A stretch of 64,000 bases of DNA from VRUE01 sp963712595. GTDB taxonomy: Bacteria > Actinomycetota > Thermoleophilia > Solirubrobacterales > 70-9. Under the pieces are notes generated by a model, which worked only from the letters and a program-made list of their open reading frames with translations, was not told the DNA's origin and did no database searches. Positions 18,044-25,881 of this stretch are shown here, one piece after another. The stretch spans positions 372,001 through 436,000 of the forward strand of contig CAVQIM010000001.1 in assembly GCA_963712595.1 (NCBI GenBank), in the 5' to 3' direction. Position 1 is the first letter of the stretch, and every line of letters starts with the position of its first letter. The position numbers and the translations under genes were made by a program.

Positions 18044-18949
18044 GTGAAGGTCCTCGTCACCGGCGCCAGCGGCTTCATCGGGTCCGCGCTCTGCGACTCG
18101 CTGCTGGTCCGGGGCGACACCGTGGTCGGCCTCACGCGCGACCCACAGCGGGCGCGAGCGACAAACCCCAGCGTCGCATGGCATGCCTGGGAGCCGACCC
18201 TGGAACGACCGCCGGCGGAGGCGTTCGACGGCGTCGACGGCGTGATCAACCTGCTCGGCGAGAAGATCAACCAACGCTGGACCGACGAGGCAAAAGAGCG
18301 GATCATGGAGAGCCGGCGCACCGGCACCCACAACCTGGTCGGGACGATCGCCGGGCTGAAGCAAAAGCCGCGAGTGATGGTGAGCCAGTCGGCGATCGGC
18401 TTCTACGGCGACCGCGGCGACGCGATCGCCGACGAGTCGACCGAGTCCGGCGCGGGATTCGACGCCGAGGTCGTGCGCGAATGGGAGAAGGCGGCGCACG
18501 AGATCGAGGCCGCCGGGGTGCGGCTCGCGATCGTCCGCACCGGTCACGTACTCGACCCCAGCGGCGGCATGCTGAAGCAGCTGCTCACCCCCTTCAAGCT
18601 AGGCGTCGGCGGCCCGCTTGCCGGCGGCGACCAGTACGTCTCCTGGATCCACATCGAGGACGAGGTCGGCATCCTGCTCTGGGCGCTGGAGAACGAGAAG
18701 GTGAGCGGGGTCGTCAACTCGACCGCGCCCCATCCGGTGACCAACAAAGAGCTGTCGAAGCAGCTCGGGCATGCGCTCGGGCGGCCAGCGGTGATGCCGG
18801 TTCCGGGGTTCGCGCTTGACCTGATGTACGGCAGCGAGTTCGGGGCGGTTCTCAAGGGCGGGCAGCGTGTGATGCCGCGCAGGGCGCTGGACCTGGGGTA
18901 TGAGTTTCGATTCCCAGAGCTGGAAGGTGCGTTGAAGGACCTGCTCTAG
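18044..18949 (+). CDS. TIGR01777-type NAD-dependent epimerase/dehydratase
   Basis: A 301-residue short-chain dehydrogenase-like protein from GTG 18044. It has the Rossmann glycine motif TGASGFIGSAL at residues 6-16, GVINLLGEKINQRWTDEAKE (the TIGR01777 GE-x-I-x-x-x-RW-x-x-x-x-K signature), SQSAIGFYGDRGD with the catalytic Tyr region, and a C-terminal domain with GGQRVMPRRALDLGYEFRFPEL, the family's DUF1731-like ending. Members (SulA/YfcH-like) have no firm substrate. It is 4 bp downstream of the malic enzyme gene in one operon, and the convergent palindrome E begins 6 bp after its stop. Confidence 0.88.
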   Translation: MKVLVTGASGFIGSALCDSLLVRGDTVVGLTRDPQRARATNPSVAWHAWEPTLERPPAEAFDGVDGVINLLGEKINQRWTDEAKERIMESRRTGTHNLVGTIAGLKQKPRVMVSQSAIGFYGDRGDAIADESTESGAGFDAEVVREWEKAAHEIEAAGVRLAIVRTGHVLDPSGGMLKQLLTPFKLGVGGPLAGGDQYVSWIHIEDEVGILLWALENEKVSGVVNSTAPHPVTNKELSKQLGHALGRPAVMPVPGFALDLMYGSEFGAVLKGGQRVMPRRALDLGYEFRFPELEGALKDLL

Positions 18950-18955
18950 ACAGGG

Positions 18956-19032
18956 GAGGGTCCGGTGACCCCTCCCCCGACGATCGGCCTGCGGCCGATC
19001 TCGAGTGTCGGTGGAGGGGTCACCGGACCCTC
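18956..19032. repeat. Palindrome E between convergent genes (bidirectional terminator-like)
   Basis: Perfect 20-bp arms, GAGGGTCCGGTGACCCCTCC (18956-18975) and its complement (19013-19032), enclose a second hairpin, GATCGGCC (18982-18989) and GGCCGATC (18993-19000). It starts 6 bp after the epimerase stop and ends 1 bp before the complement of the lipoprotein stop, so it serves both convergent genes. Its arms loosely resemble those of family A copies 3 and 4, but there is no A core. Confidence 0.75.
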
Positions 19033-19033
19033 T

Positions 19034-19546
19034 TTAGGGCTGGTTCAAGGCATCTCGGATCGACTCTCGGACGGAGCCCGAGCCGGCTTCGGAGACCAAA
19101 GTGAGGAGGCGCGCCATTGCTTTTTGGCCCGAGCTGTTGGAGATCCAGGCGATTTCGGCGGATTCGAGGATCGGGTGGGTGAAGCTCCCGATCCCGGGAT
19201 CGGGAGCTTCCAGGTAAGCGACGGTGGTCGAATCTTCGGTGGCCCCCCGTGCATTGGCGCCGACCGTAGCCAGATCAAGCTTCTTTCCCTCACGACTGCT
19301 CGGCAGACAGACGGCACGGACGTCGAGGTCGCCAGCTTGGCCGCCAGAGCTGGACAGCTCTCGCTCAGCTTCGGCACACAGGGGCGCGGCCACATAAGCA
19401 GTCACCGTGGCGCCATCCTCCACGCCTTCTCCTCCCCCACAGCCCGCAACAGCTATCCCAAGCAGGACGGCGCTGGCCACCAAGGCGGCGGTCTTGGTGG
19501 GGCTTCGCGGAGGGGCGGGCAGGCCCCTCGACTGGCGGATACTCAA
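19034..19546 (-). CDS. Putative lipoprotein of unknown function
   Basis: The C-terminal 150 residues are a plausible exported protein: a hydrophobic stretch AALVASAVLLGIAVAGC ending in a lipobox (VAGC), then a polar domain with TVTAYVAAPLCAEAERELSSSG, two cysteines and a final helix. I found no homologous family. The start is unclear. The only codons giving a charged N-region are TTG 19546 (used here, about 170 residues) or an ATG at 19618; both place the first residues inside palindrome C2. So either the repeat supplies the start, or it inserted into and altered the gene's 5' end. Confidence 0.6.
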   Translation of the reverse strand: MSIRQSRGLPAPPRSPTKTAALVASAVLLGIAVAGCGGGEGVEDGATVTAYVAAPLCAEAERELSSSGGQAGDLDVRAVCLPSSREGKKLDLATVGANARGATEDSTTVAYLEAPDPGIGSFTHPILESAEIAWISNSSGQKAMARLLTLVSEAGSGSVRESIRDALNQP

Positions 19547-19601
19547 ATTGCCGGGCTCATTAGCCCGGCAATTGTCAGGCGAGGGGCCTGCCCGCCCCTC
19601 C
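19509..19601. repeat. Palindromic element, family C copy 1 (C2)
   Basis: Outer arms of 22 bp start GGAGGGGCGGGCAGG (19509-19530) and end at 19601. The core is GGCGGATACTCAAA, then an inner stem TTGCCGGGCT-cATT-AGCCCGGCAA, then TTGTC-a-GGCG. The other copy at 30493-30585 keeps the core words GGCGGATACTCAAA, GCT-ATTAGC and TTGTC, but both its outer and inner stems have different, still complementary, sequences. It lies 9 bp after the pfk stop and overlaps the presumed 5' end of the lipoprotein gene. Confidence 0.85.
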
Positions 19602-19610
19602 CCTGTCTCG

Positions 19611-20639
19611 CTACCCAAAGAAAACCTCAGCCTCCGAGTACAGCGACTCCGGCACCGTCTTCAGCTCTGCCGTGGCCTCATCGAGCGAGACAAGCTGGAT
19701 GTCCGTGCCCCGCAGCGCCGTCATCGTCCCCCACTTGCCGGCATCGACAGCATCGATCGCATGCAGCCCGAACCGCGTCGCCAACACCCGGTCGAACGCG
19801 GTCGGAGTCCCTCCCCGCTGGACGTGCCCGAGCACCGTCGCCCGGGCCTCCTTGCCGGTGCGCCTCTCGATCTCCCCCTCGAGCCAGTGCGCGATCCCGC
19901 CCAGCGCGACGTGGCCGAACTGGTCGAGCTTCTCGCTCTTCGTCTCCGGCATCCCCCCCACCGGCTGCGCGCCCTCGGCGACCACGAGAATCGGCGCGAA
20001 CTGGTCCTCGAAGCGGCGGCCGACGAACTCGCAGACCCGCTCTAGATCAAAAGGCAGCTCGGGGATGAGGATCACGTTGGCGCCGCCGGCGAGGCCGGCG
20101 TGGAATGCGATCCAGCCGGCATGGCGCCCCATCACCTCGACGATCAGCACCCGGTGGTGGCTGTCCGCCGTCGTGTGCAGGCGGTCGATCGCCTCCATCG
20201 CGATGTTGACGGCGGTGTCGAAGCCAAAGGTGTAGTCGGTGGCGCCAAGGTCGTTGTCGATCGTCTTCGGCACGCCGACCAACGGGACGCCGTGCTCGCG
20301 GTGCAGCCGAGCCGCCGCGCCCAGGGTGTCCTCGCCGCCAATCGCGATCAGGCCGTCGACACCGGCATCGGCAAGGTTCCTCGCGATCCGCCCGGGGCCG
20401 TCGTCCTCCTTGAACGGGTTGGTGCGCGAGGCGCCCAGGATCGTGCCGCCGCGGGGCAGGATGCCGCGGACCTGTGGCACGCCGAGCGGGCGGGAGTCGC
20501 CCTCGAGCGGCCCGCGCCAGCCGTCACGGTAGCCGACGAACTCGTGCCCGCAGTGTTCGACCCCCTTGCGCACGATCGCCCTGATCACCGCGTTCAATCC
20601 GGGACAATCCCCGCCGCCGGTGAGCACGCCGATCCGCAT
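19611..20639 (-). CDS. pfkA: 6-phosphofructokinase, residues suggest PPi dependence
   Basis: This enzyme phosphorylates fructose 6-phosphate in glycolysis. The 342-residue protein matches the group III/mixed-substrate PFK-A family: GGGDCPGLN at residues 8-16, GGEDTLG, PKTIDND and MGRHAGWIA. Two positions decide the phosphoryl donor. The E. coli Gly104 equivalent is Asp here (GGED), and the Gly124 equivalent is Lys (PKTIDND). Both are the pyrophosphate-type residues, as in the Amycolatopsis PPi-PFK, so a reversible PPi-dependent enzyme is likely. The gene is divergent from the methyltransferase gene. Confidence 0.92.
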   Translation of the reverse strand: MRIGVLTGGGDCPGLNAVIRAIVRKGVEHCGHEFVGYRDGWRGPLEGDSRPLGVPQVRGILPRGGTILGASRTNPFKEDDGPGRIARNLADAGVDGLIAIGGEDTLGAAARLHREHGVPLVGVPKTIDNDLGATDYTFGFDTAVNIAMEAIDRLHTTADSHHRVLIVEVMGRHAGWIAFHAGLAGGANVILIPELPFDLERVCEFVGRRFEDQFAPILVVAEGAQPVGGMPETKSEKLDQFGHVALGGIAHWLEGEIERRTGKEARATVLGHVQRGGTPTAFDRVLATRFGLHAIDAVDAGKWGTMTALRGTDIQLVSLDEATAELKTVPESLYSEAEVFFG

Positions 20640-20652
20640 CGACCTCAGATTA

Positions 20653-20695
20653 GGGCCTATCCCGCTAGGGGTGCGATCGCCCAGAGGGACAGGCC
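20653..20695. repeat. Short palindrome resembling family A copy 2 arms
   Basis: GGGCCTATCCCGCTAGGGGT (20653-20672) is 17/20 identical to the outer arm of repeat A2, and GGGACAGGCC (20686-20695) supplies the complementary arm with one mismatch. The family A core is absent. Unlike the others, it lies between divergent genes, in the promoter region, so terminator function is unlikely. It may be an internally deleted or solo-arm derivative. A second small stem, TGCCGG-cTTA-CCGGCA, follows at about 20702-20717. Confidence 0.5.
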
Positions 20696-20760
20696 GTAAA
20701 GCTGCCGGCTTACCGGCAACGCGCTAGTTTCGTTCCACACCCAGCGAGAAGGGAGCGAGG

Positions 20761-21579
20761 ATGAGCGACGCGGCGGATATGGGAACGGTCCGGCAGGCGA
20801 TGCAGAAGACGTGGTCGGAAGGCGATTTCGCGATGGTGGCGGGGATCGTCCAGATGGTCGCCGAGGAGCTGGTCGAAGCCCTGGACATCGTGCCCGACGA
20901 GCGGGTGCTCGACGTGGCCTGCGGCAGCGGCAACGGCGCCCTCGCCGCGGCCCGGCGGGCCTGGGGCAACACGGTCGGGGTCGACTTCGTCCCCTCGCTG
21001 CTCGAACGTGGTCGCGAGCGCGCCGCCGCGGAGAGGCTCGACGTCGAGTTCGTCGAGGGCGACGCCTCCGACCTCCCCTTCGGCGACGGGGAGTTCGATG
21101 TCGTGATCTCGATCTTCGGTGCCATGTTCGCGCCCGAGCACGAGAAAGCGGCCGCGGAGCTGCTCCGCACCTGCAAGCCGGGCGGCCGCATCGGCATGGC
21201 GAACTGGGTGCCCGACGGCGGCGTCGGCAAGATGTTCATGACGATCGCCAAGCATGCCCCGCCCCCGCCTGGGGTCTCCTCGCCGCTGCTTTGGGGGACC
21301 GAGGACCACGTTCGCGAGCTGTTCGGGGACGGGATCTCCGAGCTTCGCGTCGAGCGCCGCCGCTCGCGACAGACCTTCCGCTCCCCCGACCACTTCCTCG
21401 AGTTCTTCCGCACCTACTTCGGCCCCACCAAGGTCGCCTACGAACGGGTCGGACCCGAGGGCGAGGCGGCCCTCACCGCGGACATGCGCGCCTACCTGGA
21501 GGAGTACAACCAGGCGGGCGATCGCGCGGCCCTCGTGCTCGAACCGGAGTACCTGCAGGTAGTCGCGACGCGGGCCTAA
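20761..21579 (+). CDS. Class I SAM-dependent methyltransferase
   Basis: A 272-residue protein of the UbiE/Coq5-like methyltransferase group. SAM-binding motif I is VLDVACGSGNGALAAARR (about residues 45-62); the acidic loop is VEFVEGDASDLPFGDGEFDVV and the post-I region IFGAMFAPEHEKAAAELLRTCKPGGRI. The C-terminal half forms a substrate cap. Small-molecule methylation is likely; the substrate is not predictable. It starts at ATG 20761 with GGGAGCGAGG just upstream. It is monocistronic: palindrome F begins 2 bp after its stop codon and faces the 3' end of the trp cluster. Confidence 0.88.
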   Translation: MSDAADMGTVRQAMQKTWSEGDFAMVAGIVQMVAEELVEALDIVPDERVLDVACGSGNGALAAARRAWGNTVGVDFVPSLLERGRERAAAERLDVEFVEGDASDLPFGDGEFDVVISIFGAMFAPEHEKAAAELLRTCKPGGRIGMANWVPDGGVGKMFMTIAKHAPPPPGVSSPLLWGTEDHVRELFGDGISELRVERRRSRQTFRSPDHFLEFFRTYFGPTKVAYERVGPEGEAALTADMRAYLEEYNQAGDRAALVLEPEYLQVVATRA

Positions 21580-21581
21580 GG

Positions 21582-21716
21582 GTCCATCCGAAAACTCGGG
21601 CGGCGCATCCGACATTGACCACACTGGGGTGGGGCGAATGTCGGATGCGTGCGTCGACGCCGGCTTCGAGGTATGTCCGCCGCCGCCAGACGTGCGCGAG
21701 GAGTTTTCGGATGGAC
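21582..21716. repeat. Nested palindrome F between convergent genes
   Basis: Outer arms GTCCATCCGAAAACTC (21582-21597) and GAGTTTTCGGATGGAC (21701-21716) are perfect. Inside, GCATCCGACATT (21605-21616) pairs with AATGTCGGATGC (21637-21648). The two stems share the word CATCCGA. The element fills the space between the methyltransferase stop (21579) and the stop of the small membrane ORF (21720-21722). A bidirectional terminator is the simplest role, but 135 bp with a 50-bp unpaired portion is unusual. Confidence 0.75.
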
Positions 21717-21719
21717 TCT

Positions 21720-21872
21720 CTAAGCGCCGGGCTTCGGCTGCAAGACGCGGATCACGCCGCCGATCAGCAGCACCGTGAAGAAGACCATTCCCGCGACCGG
21801 CCCGCCCTGGCCGAAGGCGTAGGAGAGCGTCGTAGCGGCAAGCGCCAAGAAGAGCGTGATCACCATTCCCAT
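21720..21872 (-). CDS. Small two-helix membrane protein at end of trp cluster
   Basis: A 50-residue open frame, MGMVITLFLALAATTLSYAF at the N-terminus, then GQGGPVAGM, a second hydrophobic stretch (VFFTVLLIGGVIRVL) and a QPKPGA tail. Two transmembrane helices with a glycine-rich turn are predicted. It starts 12 bp after the trpA stop on the same strand and ends exactly at palindrome F, so it looks like the last cistron of the operon. The ribosome-binding site is weak (AGGATG), and I know no family for it. Confidence 0.55.
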   Translation of the reverse strand: MGMVITLFLALAATTLSYAFGQGGPVAGMVFFTVLLIGGVIRVLQPKPGA

Positions 21873-21884
21873 GCGGCGCGCATC

Positions 21885-22700
21885 CTAACCGGCGAGCGCG
21901 ACGCGCGTTTCGCGCAGGAAGGAGCCCACCGCCAACGCGGCTGCGTCGGCGCCCTCTGCCTCACCGGCGGCGCGAACCAGGCGGCTGCCGATGATCACCC
22001 CATCGGCGAGCTTCCCCACCTCGGCAGCCTGGGCGGGCGTGCCGATGCCGAAGCCGACGGCAACCGGGACCTCGGACTCCTCCTTGGCGGCAGCGACGAG
22101 ATCGGCCAGCTCCGTTGGAACCTCGTCGCGCTCTCCCGTCGTGCCGACGGTGGAGACGACGTAGACGAAGCCCTGCGCGAGAGCGCAGATGCGAGCGCGG
22201 CGCTCGGCCGGCGTGGTCGGCGCGACCAGCGGCACCAAAGCGAGCCCAGCGGCGGTGAAGGCCTCCCGCACCGGCTCGGCCTCCTCCAGCGGCAAGTCCG
22301 GGACTATCGCCCCGGCGGCGCCGGCCGCCAGCGCGCGGCGGGCGAACTCCTCGGCGCCGCCGTGTGCCAGCACCATGTTGGCGTAGACCATGAAGACGAC
22401 GGGGACGCGATCGGAGATCGCCTCGCACACCTCAATCGCCGTCTCCAGGGTTGCCCCCGCCCCGAGCGCCGTCGTCGCAGCGGCATGAATCGTCGGTCCA
22501 TCCGCCAGCGGATCGGAAAAGGGCACCCCGAGCTCAACCAGATCCGCAGACTCGGCATAAGCCTCAGCGACAGCCAGCGACGTCCCCAGGTCTGGAAAGC
22601 CGGCCATCATGTAGGGCATCAGGGCAGCCCGGCCCTCCTCCCGCGCTGCATCGAAAGCAGCCCCAATCCGCTCCGCCCCCGTCACCGTTGCCTCAGCCAC
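21885..22700 (-). CDS. trpA: Tryptophan synthase alpha chain
   Basis: TrpA cleaves indole-3-glycerol phosphate to indole and glyceraldehyde 3-phosphate, passing indole through a tunnel to TrpB. The 271-residue TIM barrel starts at GTG 22700. Catalytic Glu and Asp are in VELGVPFSDPLADGPTI, and the phosphate-binding segments AVGFGIGTPAQA and GVIIGSRLV are intact. It overlaps trpB by 8 bp, the usual translational coupling that keeps the two subunits equimolar. Confidence 0.97.
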   Translation of the reverse strand: MAEATVTGAERIGAAFDAAREEGRAALMPYMMAGFPDLGTSLAVAEAYAESADLVELGVPFSDPLADGPTIHAAATTALGAGATLETAIEVCEAISDRVPVVFMVYANMVLAHGGAEEFARRALAAGAAGAIVPDLPLEEAEPVREAFTAAGLALVPLVAPTTPAERRARICALAQGFVYVVSTVGTTGERDEVPTELADLVAAAKEESEVPVAVGFGIGTPAQAAEVGKLADGVIIGSRLVRAAGEAEGADAAALAVGSFLRETRVALAG

Positions 22701-23895
22701 CGGTGCGCTCCATCACCTCGGCCAGATCCTTGTCCCCTCGCCCGCTAAGACAGAGCACGTCATATCCCTCGCCGCCGCCGTTCTCGAGCAGCCAGGCGAT
22801 CGCGTGGGAGGACTCGAGCGCGGGGATGATCCCCTCCAGGCGCGTCAGGGTCGAGAAGGCGGCGAGCGCCTGCGCGTCGGTGATCGCGAAGTAGCTGGCC
22901 CGGCCGGTGTCGCGCAGGTGGGCGTGCTGGGGACCGACGCCGGGGTAGTCGAGACCGGCGGAGACGGAGTGGGCCTCGAGGATCTGGCCCTCCTCGTCGG
23001 CGAGGACCGATGAGAGCGAGCCGTGCAGGACACCCGTGCGGCCTTTGCCCAGTGAGGCGCCGTGGCGGTCGGTCTCGACCCCCTCCCCCGCGCCCTCGAC
23101 CCCGATCAGCTCGACCCCCTCGTCGTCGATGAACGGGGTGAAGATGCCGATCGAGTTGGAACCGCCGCCGACGCAGGCGATCACCCGCGCTGGCAGAGCG
23201 CCCTCGGCGGCAAGCGCCTGCTCCCGCGCCTCGTCCCCGATCACCCGCTGAAGGTCGCGGACCAGGGCCGGGAAGGGCGCCGGGCCGACGGCGGAGCCGA
23301 TCACGTAGTGGGTCGTCTCGACGTTGGCGACCCAGTCGCGGATCGCCGCGCTGCTCGCCTCCTTCAGGGTGCGAGCCCCGGCCTCGACCGGCACCACCTC
23401 GGCACCGAGCAGGCCCATGCGCTCGACGTTCGGCCGCTGGCGGCGGATGTCCTCCGAGCCCATGTAGACGACGCACTCGAGGTCGAGCAGGGCGCAGGCC
23501 GTGGCGGTGGCGACGCCGTGCTGGCCGGCGCCGGTCTCGGCGATCACCCGGGGCTTGCCCATGCGCTCGGCGAGCAGGGCCTGGCCGATCGCGTTGTTGA
23601 TCTTGTGGGCGCCGGTGTGGGCGAGGTCCTCGCGCTTCAGGTAGACCCGCCGGCCGGCCCGCTCCGAGAGCCGCTCGGCCAGGTAGAGGGGCGTCGGGCG
23701 GCCGATGAAGTCGCGGTGGAGGAGGCGCAAGCGGTCGAGGAAGGCGGCGTCCTCCCGCGCAGCCGTCCACTCCTCCGTCAGCTCGTCGAGCGCGGCGATC
23801 AGCGTCTCAGGGACGTAGCGCCCCCCGTAGGGGCCGAAGCGCTCCGGAACATCCGCCCGCGTACTCTGATCTTGCTCGTTCGCGCTCATCGTCAC
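22693..23895 (-). CDS. trpB: Tryptophan synthase beta chain
   Basis: TrpB condenses indole with serine using PLP to make tryptophan. The 400-residue protein has the PLP lysine in HTGAHKINN (K98), the ETGAGQHGVA loop that holds the substrate carboxylate, the phosphate-binding CVGGGSNSIG glycines, and the monovalent cation region. It is of TrpB1 type, with FGPYGGRYVPETLI near the start. It overlaps trpA and lies 51 bp downstream of trpF. Confidence 0.97.
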   Translation of the reverse strand: MTMSANEQDQSTRADVPERFGPYGGRYVPETLIAALDELTEEWTAAREDAAFLDRLRLLHRDFIGRPTPLYLAERLSERAGRRVYLKREDLAHTGAHKINNAIGQALLAERMGKPRVIAETGAGQHGVATATACALLDLECVVYMGSEDIRRQRPNVERMGLLGAEVVPVEAGARTLKEASSAAIRDWVANVETTHYVIGSAVGPAPFPALVRDLQRVIGDEAREQALAAEGALPARVIACVGGGSNSIGIFTPFIDDEGVELIGVEGAGEGVETDRHGASLGKGRTGVLHGSLSSVLADEEGQILEAHSVSAGLDYPGVGPQHAHLRDTGRASYFAITDAQALAAFSTLTRLEGIIPALESSHAIAWLLENGGGEGYDVLCLSGRGDKDLAEVMERTGG

Positions 23896-23946
23896 CGGCT
23901 ATCTTGCTCACTCGCTTTCGCATCCGTCGCGGGCGGGCGAACCCTT

Positions 23947-24576
23947 TCAGGTCTTTGCCACCTCATGCGTAGCCTCGAAGAAGGCGGCCATCGCGGCGTG
24001 GTCCTTGCGGCCCGGCTCCGCCTCCACGCCGCTTGCGACGTCGACGGCGTATGGGTGGGTGACCTCAATCGCGGTGGCGACGTTGTCGGGGCGCAGCCCG
24101 CCGGCGACGATCGACGGCACCTCCGAGCGATGACCGCGCAGCAGCGTCCAGTCGAAGCTCTCCCCGGTGCCGCCCCAGAGCCCCTTGCCGCGGCGATCGA
24201 AGAGGTGGAAGTCGGTGCGGAAGGCCTCGGCGCCGTGCACCTCGGCAGCGCTCGCTACGTGGATCGCCTTGATCACCTTGACCCCCGTCCGCCGCGCCAC
24301 CTCGGCGCAGAACTGCGGCCCCTCGGCCCCGTTCAGCTGCACCATCGTCAGTCCGGCGCCCTCCACGGCCTTGGCAACCTCCTCCAGCTCCGGGTTGACG
24401 AAAACGCCGACGACCTCGCACTTGCGCCGAAACGCCGCGCAGATCGCAGCGGCCTCGTCCGGCGGACAAGCCCGCGGGCTCTTGTCGTAATGGATCAGCC
24501 CGATCGCCCAAGCGCCAAGCAGCACCGCCTCGGCGGCGTCGTCCAAATTCGTGATCCCACAGATCTTGACCCGCAT
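23947..24576 (-). CDS. trpF: Phosphoribosylanthranilate isomerase
   Basis: TrpF converts N-(5'-phosphoribosyl)anthranilate to the deoxyribulose form by Amadori rearrangement. The 209-residue TIM barrel has the catalytic Cys in KICGIT (C7), a general-acid Asp region near the SFDWTLLRG segment, and the phosphate-binding IVAGGLRPDNV. It is separate from trpC rather than fused. An HtrA-like protease gene lies between it and trpC. Confidence 0.95.
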   Translation of the reverse strand: MRVKICGITNLDDAAEAVLLGAWAIGLIHYDKSPRACPPDEAAAICAAFRRKCEVVGVFVNPELEEVAKAVEGAGLTMVQLNGAEGPQFCAEVARRTGVKVIKAIHVASAAEVHGAEAFRTDFHLFDRRGKGLWGGTGESFDWTLLRGHRSEVPSIVAGGLRPDNVATAIEVTHPYAVDVASGVEAEPGRKDHAAMAAFFEATHEVAKT

Positions 24577-24607
24577 ACGCCCAGGGTACGGGAGCGGCGC
24601 GGCCGAG

Positions 24608-25804
24608 CTATTTGACCGAGCCGGGGCGGTTGCCGAGCGTCACGGTGATCTTCTTGGTCTCACCCTGTCGCAGGACCGTCAATTCAAGCTCGTCCCCGGG
24701 CTTCTTGCCGTTGACCGCGTCGATCACTTCTTCCATCGAGCTGACCGGCGTACCTTCGACTTCGGTGATGATGTCGCCGCCGAGCTGCAGGCGGGCGCCT
24801 TCGATCGTCGCTTCCGTGCTGCCGCCCTGCAGGCCCGCCTTGTCGGCGGGGCCGCCCTTGACCACCTCGGCGACCAGCACCCCTTTGCTGACCGGCAGGT
24901 TGACCGCGCGGGCCAGCGTCGGGGTGATCGTGCCTCCGTTGATGCCGAGGAAGGCGTGCTCGACGTGACCGTTCTCCTCGATCTGGTTGGCCACTTCGCG
25001 GGCCGTGTTGATCGGGATCGCGAAGCCGATGCCAACGTTGCCGTTGCCCCCTCCCCCGGTCGCGATCTGCGAGTTGATCCCGATCACGTTGCCGCCGGCG
25101 TCGATCAGCGGCCCACCGGAGTTGCCGGGGTTGATCGCCGCATCGGTCTGGATCACGTGCGAGATGGAGAAGCCGTTTGGCGCCTGGATCTGGCGCTGCA
25201 GCGCCGAGACGATGCCGCTGGTGACGGTGCGATCGAGCCCGAAGGGATTGCCGATCGCCACCACCGGGTCGCCGACCCGGACCTTGGAGGAGTCGCCGAG
25301 CGCCAGCGGGTGGAGCTGGTCGGCGGGGGCGTCGACCTTGAGCAGGGCGATGTCGCTGGCGGGATCGGTGCCGACGACCTCGGCCGAGTGGGTCGTGTTG
25401 GAGGAGCCCAGCTTGACCGTGATCTTCGTCGCCCCTTCGACCACGTGGTTGTTGGTGAGGACGTGGCCTTCGGTGTCGATGACGAAGCCCGAGCCGGTGC
25501 CGACGCCGCCGCCCCGCGGTTCTTCTTCGCCGAACGGGTTGAAGGGGGCGGTCGTTTCTTCGGGCGCCTGGGTCGCTTCGATGAAGGCGACGCCCTGCCC
25601 GTCGCGGCGGTAGATCTGGTTGACCACGTTGGCGCCGCCGCTTTCCCGATCGACCACCGGCGCGGCGAGAGGGACCGCGCCGGTGGTCGTCGAGCTGTCC
25701 TGGGCGTCGATCCAGCCGGCAGACAGGGCGATGGCGAAAAAGGCCGCTACGACCGCACCGCCGAGGAGGGCCGAGCCGAACGGGGTGCGTAGGAAGCGTC
25801 GCAT
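24608..25804 (-). CDS. HtrA/DegP-like serine protease with PDZ domain
   Basis: A 398-residue membrane-anchored envelope protease. The N-terminal helix (about 11-31) anchors it. The trypsin-like domain has the catalytic triad His in LTNNHVV, Asp in ASDIALL and Ser in GNSGGPL, preceded by a glycine-rich GGGVGTGSGFVI. A single PDZ domain follows (GVLVAEVVKGGPADKAGLQGG, then GDIITEVEGTPVSS). HtrA proteins degrade or refold damaged exported proteins. It interrupts the trp cluster between trpC and trpF on the same strand, with 77 bp before trpC and 31 bp to trpF, so it may be cotranscribed or have its own stress promoter. Confidence 0.94.
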   Translation of the reverse strand: MRRFLRTPFGSALLGGAVVAAFFAIALSAGWIDAQDSSTTTGAVPLAAPVVDRESGGANVVNQIYRRDGQGVAFIEATQAPEETTAPFNPFGEEEPRGGGVGTGSGFVIDTEGHVLTNNHVVEGATKITVKLGSSNTTHSAEVVGTDPASDIALLKVDAPADQLHPLALGDSSKVRVGDPVVAIGNPFGLDRTVTSGIVSALQRQIQAPNGFSISHVIQTDAAINPGNSGGPLIDAGGNVIGINSQIATGGGGNGNVGIGFAIPINTAREVANQIEENGHVEHAFLGINGGTITPTLARAVNLPVSKGVLVAEVVKGGPADKAGLQGGSTEATIEGARLQLGGDIITEVEGTPVSSMEEVIDAVNGKKPGDELELTVLRQGETKKITVTLGNRPGSVK

Positions 25805-25881
25805 TCAGGGGCAGCGTAGGCCCCGATCCTCAACCGCTTCTAAAAGCGCCCGAAAAGCTCCCTAAGACCCTCTCAAGGCAC

